Shown piece by piece: positions 34,870 through 43,563 of a stretch of DNA of 64,000 nucleotides. The stretch's first letter is position 1, and each line of letters begins with the position of its first letter. The notes under the pieces are model-generated. The model was not told the DNA's origin and searched no databases. It saw only the letters and a program-made list of their open reading frames with translations. A program made the position numbers and the translations under genes. Location of the stretch: the NCBI GenBank assembly GCA_964496695.1, contig CAZCBE010000004.1:1-64000 (forward strand), in the 5' to 3' direction. Origin of the DNA: SXTU01 sp964496695. Lineage in GTDB: Bacteria; Verrucomicrobiota; Verrucomicrobiia; Limisphaerales; SXTU01.

Positions 34870-36144
34870 ATGAAACCACACGCCTGTCTTGCCCTCATGT
34901 TTGCCTTCGTTCTCTCCGCCTCCGCCTCCGCGCCGGACTGGCCGCAATGGCGCGGCCCCAAGCAGGACGGCATCTCGCCAGAGAAGGGGCTGCTCAAGGA
35001 ATGGCCCAGCGACGGTCCGCCGCTGGCGTGGCGCATGAAGGGCGTGGGCACCGGCATGTCCAGCGTGTCCATCGCGAATGGCCGGCTTTACACCTTGGGC
35101 AAGCGCAATCGCGATGGGGCGCAGGGCGTCTATGTCACCGCGCTGAATCTCGCCGACGGCAAGGAGCTCTGGGCCACGGCCATCACCACCGGAGGCGGCC
35201 CCAATCCCAACGGCACGCCCACCGTGGATGGGAAACTGCTATACGCGGTGGGCAACAACGGTGATCTCGCCTGCCTCGAGACCGACACCGGCAAGCTCGT
35301 CTGGAAGAAGAACTACGCGACCGATTTCGGCGGCAAGTGCATGTCCGGCTGGGGCTACAGCGAGTCCCCGCTCGTGGACGGGGACCGCCTGATCTGCGTC
35401 CCCGGTGCGCCGGATGCCGGCATCGCCGCGCTGAACAAGAAGACCGGCGAAGTCATCTGGAAGGCGGCAGTTCCCAAACTCGGCAGCGCGGGCCTCGAAG
35501 GTGCGGGCTACACCGGCGTGGTCATCTCGCAGGGCGCGGGCGTGAAGCAATACGTCACGCTCACCGGCCGCGGTCTCGTGGGAGTGCGGGCAGGCGACGG
35601 CAAGTTCCTTTGGGGTTACAACCGCATCGCCAACCAAACTGCTGACATCCCCACGCCGATTGTGAAGGGCGACTATGTCTTTGGCTCCAGCGGCTACGGC
35701 GACGGCGGCACCGCGCTGGTGAAGCTCACGAAGGACGGCGAGGGCGTGAAGGCGGAGGAGGTCTATTACCTCAAGGCCAACGAGCTGCAAAACCACCACG
35801 GCGGCATGATCCTCCTCGGCGACCACGTTTACATGGGCCACGGCCACAACAACGGCTTTCCCACCTGCGTCGAGTTGATGACTGGCAAGGTTGTCTGGGG
35901 CAAGGAGCGCGGGCCGGGCAGCGGCTCGGCGGCGATTGTGATGGCGGACGGTCATCTCTACTTCCGCTATGAGAGCGGCGTGATGGCGCTCATCGAGGCC
36001 ACACCCAAGAGCTACAACCTGAAAAGCTCCTTCATGCTCGCCAGCAAGGTTTCCCAAAGCTGGCCGCACCCGGTCATCCACGACGGCAAGCTCTACATCC
36101 GGGACCAGGACAACCTGCTGTGCTATGACGTGAAGGCGAAGTAG
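34870..36144 (+). CDS. Secreted PQQ-like beta-propeller, tandem paralogue 4
   Basis: A 424-residue exported copy. Signal peptide about 1-21 (MKPHACLALMFAFVLSASAS), then APDWPQWRGPKQDGISPEKG. It differs most: GKELWATAIT, LVWKKNYATDFGGKCMSGWG, KTGEVIWKAAVPKLG, HHGGMILLGDHVYMGHGHNN, and the end reads IRDQDNLLCYDVKAK rather than RDMDVLLCYD. It is 35 bases after paralogue 3 and 25 bases before the DUF1080 gene. Confidence 0.88.
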   Translation: MKPHACLALMFAFVLSASASAPDWPQWRGPKQDGISPEKGLLKEWPSDGPPLAWRMKGVGTGMSSVSIANGRLYTLGKRNRDGAQGVYVTALNLADGKELWATAITTGGGPNPNGTPTVDGKLLYAVGNNGDLACLETDTGKLVWKKNYATDFGGKCMSGWGYSESPLVDGDRLICVPGAPDAGIAALNKKTGEVIWKAAVPKLGSAGLEGAGYTGVVISQGAGVKQYVTLTGRGLVGVRAGDGKFLWGYNRIANQTADIPTPIVKGDYVFGSSGYGDGGTALVKLTKDGEGVKAEEVYYLKANELQNHHGGMILLGDHVYMGHGHNNGFPTCVELMTGKVVWGKERGPGSGSAAIVMADGHLYFRYESGVMALIEATPKSYNLKSSFMLASKVSQSWPHPVIHDGKLYIRDQDNLLCYDVKAK

Positions 36145-36169
36145 GCCCGTGCTCCTTATGTATTCTGTG

Positions 36170-36865
36170 ATGAAATCAGCCTTTGCTCTGCTCCTCTGCT
36201 CGGTTGCGTTCGCAACCTTGCCCGCCGCCGATGCCCCGGTCACGAAGCTGATCAACGGCAAAGACCTCGACGCCTTCACGGTCTTCATGAAGGACTCGGG
36301 CAACACCGACCCGGACAAGGTCTTTACCGTGCGCGACGGCATGCTCTTCATCAGCGGCCAGCGCAATGGCTACCTGGCCACCAAACGCGAGTTCGCGAAC
36401 TACCGGCTCGTGGCCGAGTTCAAGTGGGGCGAAAAGAACTGGCCGCCGCGCGACCAGAAGACCCGCAACAGCGGCATTTTCATCCACGCCCAGCCGGGCG
36501 ACAAAATCATGCCGCCATCCTTTGAAATTCAGATTCAGGAGGGCGGCACGGGCGATACCATCCCCATCAGCGGCACGTCGCTCACGCAGGGCGGTGAGAC
36601 GAAGACCAAGGGCCGTTTTGATCGCCCAGGCCGGGAGCCGTTCAAGGACGTGCTCGGTTTCCGTGGGCCGAACGAAGTGGAGAAGCCGCTCGGCGAATGG
36701 AACACCGTGGAGATCATCGCCGATGGCGACCGCCTCAAGGTCAGCGTGAATGGCAAGGTGATGTTCGACGGCACGCAGGCCAAGCCCGACAAGGGCCGCA
36801 TCCTCATCGAGTGCGCCTACGCCGAAATGTGGTGGCGGAAGGTGGACGTGCATCCGCTGAAATAG
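36170..36865 (+). CDS. Secreted DUF1080 (3-keto-disaccharide hydrolase-type) protein
   Basis: About 231 residues with a signal peptide (MKSAFALLLCSVAFATLPAA). The core is DUF1080 (concanavalin-like): LINGKDLDAFTVF, FANYRLVAEFKWGEKNWPP, NSGIFIHAQPGDKIMPPSFEIQIQE and EWNTVEIIADGDRLKVSVNG. In characterised relatives this fold hydrolyses 3-keto-glycosides made by oxidoreductases, so the nearby propeller genes make it a plausible partner. The ATG at 36170 is chosen over an upstream TTG. Confidence 0.85.
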   Translation: MKSAFALLLCSVAFATLPAADAPVTKLINGKDLDAFTVFMKDSGNTDPDKVFTVRDGMLFISGQRNGYLATKREFANYRLVAEFKWGEKNWPPRDQKTRNSGIFIHAQPGDKIMPPSFEIQIQEGGTGDTIPISGTSLTQGGETKTKGRFDRPGREPFKDVLGFRGPNEVEKPLGEWNTVEIIADGDRLKVSVNGKVMFDGTQAKPDKGRILIECAYAEMWWRKVDVHPLK

Positions 36866-37005
36866 GTTCGGAGTCCCGCCTTCAGGCGGCGGAACATCCG
36901 ATCGTCAGTGCTGCTACGCGCGAGTCGTCCGTTTTCATCAGTGCCCTTGTTGGGTTTCAGTGAACTCGCTTGAAGCATTCGCCTTTGAAACCAGTCCTTA
37001 CTTCG

Positions 37006-38379
37006 ATGCCGAATGTGAACGCCAGCGCAGCCAACCCGCTCGCGGCGAACCACTTTTCCCGCCGCAGCTTCGTGCGCGGCGTCGGGGCATCGCTCTTCCC
37101 CTTGGCCGCCGGCTGGTCGCACGCCGCGGGCATGGGGCCGCTCCGCACGGGCAAGGCCAAGTCGGTCATCATGATCTTCAACGGGGGCGCGCCCAGCCAC
37201 CTGGACTTGTGGGACCCGAAGCCCGATGCCGCCGATGACATTCGCGGTCCGTTCCGGCCGATCAAGACGAACGTCACCGGCACACATATCTCGGAGCTGC
37301 TCCCGCGCATGGCCAAGCGGATGGACAAGGTGGCGCTCATCCGCTCGGTCCATCACAAGCACAGCAGCCACAATGGCGGCATGCACTGGGCCACCGTGGG
37401 CCGGCCCTACGTGGTGGACAGCACGCTAATCACGCCCAGCCGCACGGACATCCCGTGCTTCGGCACGCTCATCGGCTGGCTCGCGCGACGCGATGGCTAC
37501 AGTGAAGGCGTGCCGCCCTACGTCATCACGCCCTTCCCGCACTGCGACAGCAAGGTTTACCTCACGCCCGGCCAGTTCGGCGGCTGCCTCGGCGCGCGCT
37601 TCGATCCCTACGTGCTGGATGACGATCCGAACTCGGCCTCGTTCAAGGTGCGCAATCTCGGCCTCGACGAGAGCCTGACCCCCGTGCGCTTTCAGGAGCG
37701 CCTCGGCCTGCTGCAGGAACTCACGGTCAACGCGCCGAAGATCGCTTCGACGAGCGTGGCCGAGATGGATGTCTTCAATCAGCAGGCGGCCTCGCTCCTC
37801 CGCTCCGGCAAGGCGGCGGATGCGTTCGATTTGAGCAAGGAGCCCGCCTCCGTGCGCGAGCGCTACGGACGGCACAGTTGGGGTCAGTCGCATCTCCTGG
37901 CACGCCGTCTCATTGAATCTGGCACGCGCTTTGTCTCCACGGTGAACGGTCCGAGCATTACGTGGGACACCCACAAAGACAACTTCAACACCTTGAAGAA
38001 CCGCCTCGTTCCGCCCATGGATCAGGCCTACGCCGCGTTGCTCGATGACCTGGAAGAGCGCGGCCTGCTGGACTCGACGCTCGTCATCTGGATGGGCGAG
38101 TTCGGGCGCACGCCCAAGATCAACGCCGATGTCGGGCGTGATCACTGGCCCGGCTGCTACAGCGTCCTGCTGGCGGGCGGCGGCATCCGTGGCGGTCAAG
38201 TGGTGGGGGCCTCCGATGCCATCGGGGCGTATCCAAAGGAGCGGCCCGTGAGCCCGGCAGACATCCACGCGACCGTATATGCCGCGCTGGGCTACGACGC
38301 GGGCAACATCCACTTCATGGCTTCGGATGGCCGCCCGATGCCGCTCTGCGAAGGCACGCCGATCAGCGAAGTGCTCTGA
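37006..38379 (+). CDS. Tat-exported DUF1501 protein
   Basis: About 457 residues. A twin-arginine signal (SRRSFVRGVGASLFPLAAG) lies at about 17-40. The DUF1501 core (sulfatase/alkaline-phosphatase-like fold) shows VIMIFNGGAPSHLDLWDPKP, LLPRMAKRMDKVALIRSVHH, SSHNGGMHW, VIWMGEFGRTPKIN and GRDHWPGCYSVLLAGGGI. The metal-binding Asp and His residues are in the SHLDLWD, SHNGGMH and RDHWP segments. In planctomycetes DUF1501 usually pairs with cytochrome (DUF1549/1553) genes; here none is adjacent. TTG at 36970 is an alternative start. Confidence 0.88.
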   Translation: MPNVNASAANPLAANHFSRRSFVRGVGASLFPLAAGWSHAAGMGPLRTGKAKSVIMIFNGGAPSHLDLWDPKPDAADDIRGPFRPIKTNVTGTHISELLPRMAKRMDKVALIRSVHHKHSSHNGGMHWATVGRPYVVDSTLITPSRTDIPCFGTLIGWLARRDGYSEGVPPYVITPFPHCDSKVYLTPGQFGGCLGARFDPYVLDDDPNSASFKVRNLGLDESLTPVRFQERLGLLQELTVNAPKIASTSVAEMDVFNQQAASLLRSGKAADAFDLSKEPASVRERYGRHSWGQSHLLARRLIESGTRFVSTVNGPSITWDTHKDNFNTLKNRLVPPMDQAYAALLDDLEERGLLDSTLVIWMGEFGRTPKINADVGRDHWPGCYSVLLAGGGIRGGQVVGASDAIGAYPKERPVSPADIHATVYAALGYDAGNIHFMASDGRPMPLCEGTPISEVL

Positions 38380-38390
38380 GGCAGCAGGCG

Positions 38391-38481
38391 CGCGGCATTC
38401 ATGCCGCTTCAAGTTGCTGCGCTCTTTGGTGTCCGATTGCACGGTGGCGTTTGAACGATGAAGCGGCCTGAAGGCCGCGCT
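38391..38481. repeat. Inverted repeat, GCGGCCTGAAGGCCGCGCTC type
   Basis: The arm CGCGGCATTCATGCCGCTTC (38391-38414 region) is mirrored by GATGAAGCGGCCTGAAGGCC (38457-38481). Same family as the palindrome near 436. It sits in the gap between the DUF1501 gene and the next ORF. Confidence 0.65.
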
Positions 38482-38517
38482 CCTCAACTCAATCGCCTCG
38501 CCCCACCCGCCTTCGCC

Positions 38518-38907
38518 ATGAAACCCGCCGCCAAGCCTCCGCCGGACTCCCCATTTCCCGCCATCTTCACCCGGCTGCGCGCCATCCTTGAGCCCTACGC
38601 CGCCCGGCTCACCGTCACAGCCAACGCGCCGGACCACTACTGCCTCGCCCTGGACTACAGCCCCAAGTTTAAGAAGGGGTTTCCCGTCGCCTGGGTGAAA
38701 ATCAGCCGGGCCTACGTGAGCTACCATTTCATGCCCGTTTATATGTTCCCGCAGCTCCGCGACGGCCTTTCGCCCAAGCTGCGCGCGCGGATGCAAGGGA
38801 AGTCCTGCTTCAACTTCAAGCAGCTCGACGAACCGCTCTTCGAGGAACTGGCCCGGCTCACCACCACCGGCCTCGCCACCGCGCGCAAATCCGGTGTGGC
38901 CGGCTGA
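38518..38907 (+). CDS. Hypothetical protein, 129 residues
   Basis: A soluble protein starting MKPAAKPPPDSPFPAIFTRL, with a conserved-looking core: YCLALDYSPKFKKGFPVAWV, SYHFMPVYMFPQL, KLRARMQGKSCFNFKQLDE. The pattern is like small DUF1801-neighbour proteins but I do not place it. The ATG at 38518 is preferred over a frame reaching 38458, which crosses a palindromic repeat. Confidence 0.7.
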   Translation: MKPAAKPPPDSPFPAIFTRLRAILEPYAARLTVTANAPDHYCLALDYSPKFKKGFPVAWVKISRAYVSYHFMPVYMFPQLRDGLSPKLRARMQGKSCFNFKQLDEPLFEELARLTTTGLATARKSGVAG

Positions 38908-39135
38908 CCCGGCTTCCGGCAGTCGAAGATTCAGCGGGTAGCCCATGCCACCCAGTTGCTTCGGATTAAATCCAGTTTGACACCCCCGCCCTCGCTCGCT
39001 AGAAATCCCACCATCAGCCAGAGGTCGGATGAGTGGGGAAAACCATCATTCAAGGTGTGCTCTGGTCCGCGACGCCGCCGGACCTGCGGCCCTTTCGTCT
39101 CCTGAATTCAGTGACCTCCCTGGCAGGGCCGACCT

Positions 39136-39414
39136 GTGGTCGGCCTCGTCTTCCATATCAACACCCTCCGCCTGCAACAGCAGCAAGCCACCATCAAGAC
39201 CAACCGCGAACGCGAGGAAGTCCAGCCCGTCTTCACCGAAGCCCTGCTCGTCTGCCGGGACTTCGCTGAGATCACCGAATTCTTCTTCCGCAAAGACCTC
39301 GACGACGCCAGCCGCCGCCAAAAATGCGCACAATGGGGCGTCAACTACATCTTCGAGCCGAACGAACCCGGTGCGCCGCCGGCATCCAACCCGGCGACAG
39401 CGCCCAATACCTGA
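39136..39414 (+). CDS. Small possible protein of the island (GTG start)
   Basis: A 92-residue frame (LVFHINTLRLQQQQATIKTN, VFTEALLVCRDFAEITEFFF) with helical, charged content. It could be the remains of a larger protein whose start was lost, because it begins abruptly at a hydrophobic stretch. Gap 38908-39135 holds no other gene. No family is recognised. Confidence 0.35.
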   Translation: MVGLVFHINTLRLQQQQATIKTNREREEVQPVFTEALLVCRDFAEITEFFFRKDLDDASRRQKCAQWGVNYIFEPNEPGAPPASNPATAPNT

Positions 39415-39446
39415 TTTCGGAAACACCTTGAGCGCTTCAATATCTT

Positions 39447-40970
39447 ATGACTGAAAAGCCTCTATACGATAATTTACAGCACATTGATTTGGGCAACGGT
39501 GTGGCAGAGCACGATAATCTGTTACGAAAATGCCTTGTTGAGACTCAGCATTTTACCGACCTGCTGTTTGACCGCATTGATCTTGTGTTAGGAAGCAAGG
39601 GCGCTGGAAAATCTTCTCTCTTTAGAATATTTGGGGAAGTTCTGGAAGATACATTGTTCACTAGATGGAAGACGATAGCGGTGTCTGGAGTAGAGACTAA
39701 GGGTGATCCGATATTTAAGGCATACGCTGCAAATTTTGAGAAGTTCTCAGAAAGCCAGTTCGAGGCGTTTTGGAAAGCATATTTGTTGGGCCTTGTCTAT
39801 AACAAGATTTTCCATGATGAACGAGCCGCTTCTGTATTCGCCAATTATCCAGAAGAACTCTCCAATTTCAGGAAACATTACGTAAGTCTTGGGTTAATCG
39901 ATGTCGGTCGGCTATCTTCGCCGACGAAAGTTCTCAAGTTTGTTTGCGCCTTTACAATAGCTGCTATCGAAGGTGCAAAGGCGGCGTGGGACATGGAAAA
40001 GAACCAGCTTGTTTTTGGAGTGAATATCCGTGATAAGATAGACAAAGGGTATCAAGAGATCACCGTCCCTGATTTAGCCAACCTTGACACGGTCTTGTGC
40101 ATCGACGCGCTGTCAGAACTTGTTCAAAAGAGTGGTTTTAAAATATGGATTCTTCTCGATCATCTTGACGTGGTTTTTAGAAGGCGTTCGCCCGAAGAAA
40201 CTAAAGCCCTGCGAGCACTACTCAAGGTCTTATATGCCATGACCTCCGAACACCTTCGGTTGAAAATATTCCTGCGGGATGACATTCTGGATGCAATCAG
40301 CACTGATTCCATTGAACCTCTAGCGGGCGTCTCCCATATTACGGCTCGGTCTGGACCAAATCTAAAATGGACTTCCGATTCTTTATGCGTGATGATCATG
40401 AAAAGACTTGCCTCCGACTTCTGGCTCTCCACGAAGTATTCACTTGAAGCGGATAAGCTCGAAAGCGTTGATTATGCACGAGAAAGTTTTCAAAAGATCT
40501 TCGCCCTGAAATACGTGACCCAACAGGCGTTTGATTGGATTTATTCGCTTCTCTCGGACGGACGCGGTGTCGTAACGCCACGCGATTTAATCGATTTGCT
40601 AAAAAAGGCCCTGCACATTCAATCGCTTTGGCTTCAAAAGCACCCTGACAAGACAGAGTTTATGACTATTGTGGCAATCCAAGAAGCTCACAAGGAACTC
40701 TCTAAAAACAGGAAAGAAACCGTGCTTCAGACAGAGTTTTCCCACTTGAAGCATTGGATTGTGAAGTTGGAGAGAAACAAAGAACAGTATGGAAAGGATG
40801 AGCTTTCAAGCGTTTTCGGCGCGGATTGTGACAAGGCAATCTCCACACTGCAAGCGATAGGGGTGATACAGTTCGATCACAAAAAGGCCGCTTATCGTGT
40901 TGCCAAACTTTACGGACCTGGGCTGCAAGTCTATGCCACGCGAGCAAAGAGGCAGTCTAATGAAAGATAG
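39447..40970 (+). CDS. P-loop ATPase, Sll1717-like (possible anti-phage or mobile-island gene)
   Basis: A 507-residue ATPase with Walker A GSKGAGKSSLFRIF (Lys55) and a Walker-B-like IWILLDHLDVVFRR (about 233-246). Further motifs are LKIFLRDDILDAIS and the C-terminal GVVTPRDLIDLLKKALHIQS and FGADCDKAISTLQAIG (winged-helix-like). This organisation recalls ATPases named after Sll1717, found near defence or toxin genes; the link is from memory and the function is unproven. Base use differs sharply from its neighbours: the two 60-base rows at 39481 and 39541 have 27 and 28 G+C, against 40 in the row at 41581. It is probably a recent transfer. No partner effector is evident beside it. Confidence 0.75.
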   Translation: MTEKPLYDNLQHIDLGNGVAEHDNLLRKCLVETQHFTDLLFDRIDLVLGSKGAGKSSLFRIFGEVLEDTLFTRWKTIAVSGVETKGDPIFKAYAANFEKFSESQFEAFWKAYLLGLVYNKIFHDERAASVFANYPEELSNFRKHYVSLGLIDVGRLSSPTKVLKFVCAFTIAAIEGAKAAWDMEKNQLVFGVNIRDKIDKGYQEITVPDLANLDTVLCIDALSELVQKSGFKIWILLDHLDVVFRRRSPEETKALRALLKVLYAMTSEHLRLKIFLRDDILDAISTDSIEPLAGVSHITARSGPNLKWTSDSLCVMIMKRLASDFWLSTKYSLEADKLESVDYARESFQKIFALKYVTQQAFDWIYSLLSDGRGVVTPRDLIDLLKKALHIQSLWLQKHPDKTEFMTIVAIQEAHKELSKNRKETVLQTEFSHLKHWIVKLERNKEQYGKDELSSVFGADCDKAISTLQAIGVIQFDHKKAAYRVAKLYGPGLQVYATRAKRQSNER

Positions 40971-41003
40971 TTTGTTGAGTTAAATGGCGAACGGACACAC
41001 ACC

Positions 41004-41371
41004 ATGCAATCCCAAGCCACCACCATTTCCGAATACCTTGAGGAGCTTCCACCCGACCGTCGTGCCGCCTTGAGCGAGTTGCGCGCCCTCATCCACCGCG
41101 TCGCCCCCAAAACAGTCGAGGCCATGCAATACGGGCTGCCCGCGTTTGGCGACCTTTGCGCCCTGGCCTCCCAGAAGAACTACATGGCGCTCTACGTATG
41201 CGAGAGCGACCTCGTGCAGGCGCATCTGGCGCAGTTGGCAAGGTCAGTTGCGGCAAGGGCTGCATCCGCTTCAAGCGTCTCACCGACCTGAACCTGAGCA
41301 CGGTGGAGAGTCTGCTGCGGGAGATTTTGAAGCGGCGCCAAGCCGGCATCGGCCCGAGCTGCGGCAGATGA
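41004..41371 (+). pseudogene. Frameshifted DUF1801 (YdhG-like) gene
   Basis: The first part reads ISEYLEELPPDRRAALSELR and KTVEAMQYGLPAFG, then NYMALYVCESDLVQAHLAQL, typical of DUF1801. After about 41240 the expected ending (GKVSCGKGCIRFKRLTDLNL) lies in the next frame, ending at 41371. One missing base near 41240 explains it. The unshifted frame ends in meaningless ARSVAARAASAS at 41291. Either a real mutation or a sequencing error. Confidence 0.8.
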
Positions 41372-41407
41372 GTCCCACGCCGCCAACCATGAACCGCCCG
41401 CAGCAGA

Positions 41408-41469
41408 CCCAAAGATTAGGGGCGGACAAAGGTGGGCTTGGAAATCTTTGTCCGCCTCAAATCTTTGGG
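41408..41469. repeat. Long inverted repeat, CCCAAAGATT / AATCTTTGGG
   Basis: The outer arms 41408-41417 and 41460-41469 are exact inverses. The inner arms GGCGGACAAAG (41421-41431) and CTTTGTCCGCC (41446-41456) are also exact inverses. The loop is 14 bases. It could be a strong hairpin or a small MITE. It lies upstream of the lipoprotein gene. Confidence 0.8.
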
Positions 41470-41538
41470 TTGCCTGTCTTTGTTTCTGGGTTCCAATGCG
41501 CGGTCAATGACGATGACCGGTTCATCCGGTTCCCTTTT

Positions 41539-42249
41539 ATGAAACTACCTCTCCTCCTCGCCCTCGGTCTGGCCGTGGCCGGCTGCCGTCAGGAAGCACC
41601 TCACCCCGAAATCCTGACCCGGCTCAAGGCGCTGGAAGCCGAGGCGGCCAAGCGCCCGGCGCCCGTGCGGTGGGCCTACGCTGACAAAAGCAAGATTGCC
41701 GGCGCCTTTTACGCGCGCGCCACTGAGCAGGTGGAGGAGTTCTTGCGGGGGGAGAAAGTGTCCGCCGAGCAGATGGCCAAGGTGGCCGAGTATGAGGCGC
41801 TGAACCGGGAATGGCAGTTCAGGCGGATGCGGATGTCGATGGTCCTGCCCACGCGCATTGAGCCTTCGACCCGGCCTCCGCTCCCGCCGACGGAATTGAC
41901 CGCCGGTTCGCCCGCCGCACCTCCGGTTCCGCGGCCGCCGACGCGTCTGCCTTTACCTTCGTTCTATGGTCAATCCGGCTCCCCGGCGGAGGAGGCGGAG
42001 CTTGAGGCCCTGGCCAAGCGGGTGGCCGAGGCGAAGGCTCCGGTGGCGGGGATTGTGGACCGCCGGGCGCAGATCATGGCGCAGGCCTTCAAGTCGCAAT
42101 TGGTGGAGGAACTGGTGGCTGAGTATGCCAAGGGCCGGTTCGACCTGGTGGTGGACAAGGAGGAGAAGGTGCTCTACCGCACCGCCGGCGAAGTGCCCGA
42201 CATCACCCAAGGCGTGCTCAAGCTTTTCCGTGAGCGGGCAAAGCCTTGA
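41539..42249 (+). CDS. Lipoprotein of unknown function
   Basis: A 236-residue protein with signal peptide MKLPLLLALGLAVAGC and lipobox cysteine at residue 16. After this a charged helix (EILTRLKALEAEAAKRPAPV), a Pro-rich middle (PPLPPTELTAGSPAAPPVPR), then another helix (EEAELEALAKRVAEAKAPVA). No named domain. It is likely anchored on the outer or inner membrane. It is convergent with the DUF11 gene. Confidence 0.75.
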   Translation: MKLPLLLALGLAVAGCRQEAPHPEILTRLKALEAEAAKRPAPVRWAYADKSKIAGAFYARATEQVEEFLRGEKVSAEQMAKVAEYEALNREWQFRRMRMSMVLPTRIEPSTRPPLPPTELTAGSPAAPPVPRPPTRLPLPSFYGQSGSPAEEAELEALAKRVAEAKAPVAGIVDRRAQIMAQAFKSQLVEELVAEYAKGRFDLVVDKEEKVLYRTAGEVPDITQGVLKLFRERAKP

Positions 42250-42278
42250 TGGCGTCCGGGAATGGCCTTGAACGGGCC

Positions 42279-43460
42279 TCAATACAGCCGCGTGGATTCC
42301 TCGCGTTTGATGGGCTTCTCGAACTGGTCGGTGGTGAACTCGACTTTGAAGCGGGCATCGTCCGCCCGCAGCGCCTTGGTCAGCACGCGCCAGGTGGCCA
42401 CGGCCTTGCCTTCGAGGGAGGGCAGGGCGGTCATGGTGACGGTGCGGCCCTGCGCCTGCACCGGGGTGCTGCCCGAGCCGTAAACGAACTCCTGGCTGTC
42501 CGGCACCGTGCAGGTGAAGCGGATGCCGGTGCCGGTCTGGTTCCCCTGATTGGTGACGGTGACGACATAGGTGACGACCTTCCCCACCTCGATGGGGTCC
42601 TCGAGATCAATGACTTCCACGAGCACGGCATAGACGCCGAGGATCTGGGTGAAGCATTCGCAATACGCCGGGCCGGCCACCGCGCCCGTCACCGTGGACT
42701 TGAACTCCAGCCGTCCCGGCCGCTCCGTGGTGAAGGTGGCGCAGACCTCGCGCGGGCCGCCCATGGTGAGGTTGGCGATCTCCCAAGTCACGCGGTCAAA
42801 ACTGATCACGCCGCCGTCCGTCGCGCTGGTGGCCGTGGCTCCCGCCGGAATGGGCACCGTGACGGTGGCCCGAGGCTCGGGGCCGTCTCCGTTGTTGCGG
42901 ACGGTGAAGCATACCTTTACCGGGCGTCCGGTGAACTGCCGCTCCGGCGCGGTGCAGGTCAGCGCGAGCCGGGGGACCGGCACCGGCTCCGGGCCGAGGT
43001 CCTCGACAAAGAAGTTGCTGCACGCCTTGGGCGTGATGCAGCGGTAGCGCCGGCCTTTGGAGGAGAAGTTGAACCAGTAGCACGGCGCGGCTTCCTCGCC
43101 CGCCCAGAGCACGTCCCGCAGGCAGATGGCGATGCCGTCCTTCCGCGACGACATGAAGGGCATCCGGGTGCCGACAGGGATCTTGCCGTCGTTGATCTCG
43201 GCGGTCTGGGCGGCCCGGTGGATGTCCTCCAGGCTGCCGGGCCAGCCCCACTGCGCGAGGATCGAGGCGATGTCCGGCTTGAGCTTCTCGTCGCGGAAGC
43301 GCTCGCGCAAATCCTCGGGCGTCTTGAGCGGCGGGGCGAAGCGGGTCAGAGGATGGCCCAGCCGGGTGGCGCGGTGCTGCTGGGCCGGAGCGGAGCCGGG
43401 CAGCAGAGTGAGCAGGGCAAAGGCGAAGCCGAGCAGCGAAAGCGCAGTGCGTTTCATCAT
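42279..43460 (-). CDS. Exported protein with DUF11-type repeats
   Basis: About 393 residues from the ATG at 43458-43460 (a second ATG is at 43457). A signal peptide (MMKRTALSLLGFAFALLTLL) is followed by a Cys-containing globular part (AAPCYWFNFSSKGRRYRCIT), then two DUF11-like beta-sandwich repeats: RPVKVCFTVRNNGDGPEPRA...VPIPAGATATSATDG and EDPIEVGKVVTYVVTVTNQG...GTGIRFTCTVPDSQEFV. DUF11 repeats occur in secreted and surface proteins such as OmcB. The first M of a longer frame (43706) crosses the upstream gene and is not used. Confidence 0.82.
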   Translation of the reverse strand: MMKRTALSLLGFAFALLTLLPGSAPAQQHRATRLGHPLTRFAPPLKTPEDLRERFRDEKLKPDIASILAQWGWPGSLEDIHRAAQTAEINDGKIPVGTRMPFMSSRKDGIAICLRDVLWAGEEAAPCYWFNFSSKGRRYRCITPKACSNFFVEDLGPEPVPVPRLALTCTAPERQFTGRPVKVCFTVRNNGDGPEPRATVTVPIPAGATATSATDGGVISFDRVTWEIANLTMGGPREVCATFTTERPGRLEFKSTVTGAVAGPAYCECFTQILGVYAVLVEVIDLEDPIEVGKVVTYVVTVTNQGNQTGTGIRFTCTVPDSQEFVYGSGSTPVQAQGRTVTMTALPSLEGKAVATWRVLTKALRADDARFKVEFTTDQFEKPIKREESTRLY

Positions 43461-43563
43461 TGGGAAGCTTCGGAAAACTGGGCAGGGAAGCGAGCCTATA
43501 ATGAAGCAGGCGACCTTCGTTGGGTCGCCTGCTCCAGAGCGCTGTGATGGGGTTGCGAAGCGC

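Noticed and set aside
39029..39454. 141-codon Ser/Pro-rich frame in the island
   Set aside because: Low-complexity composition; the frame at 39136-39414 is the better, though still weak, candidate.
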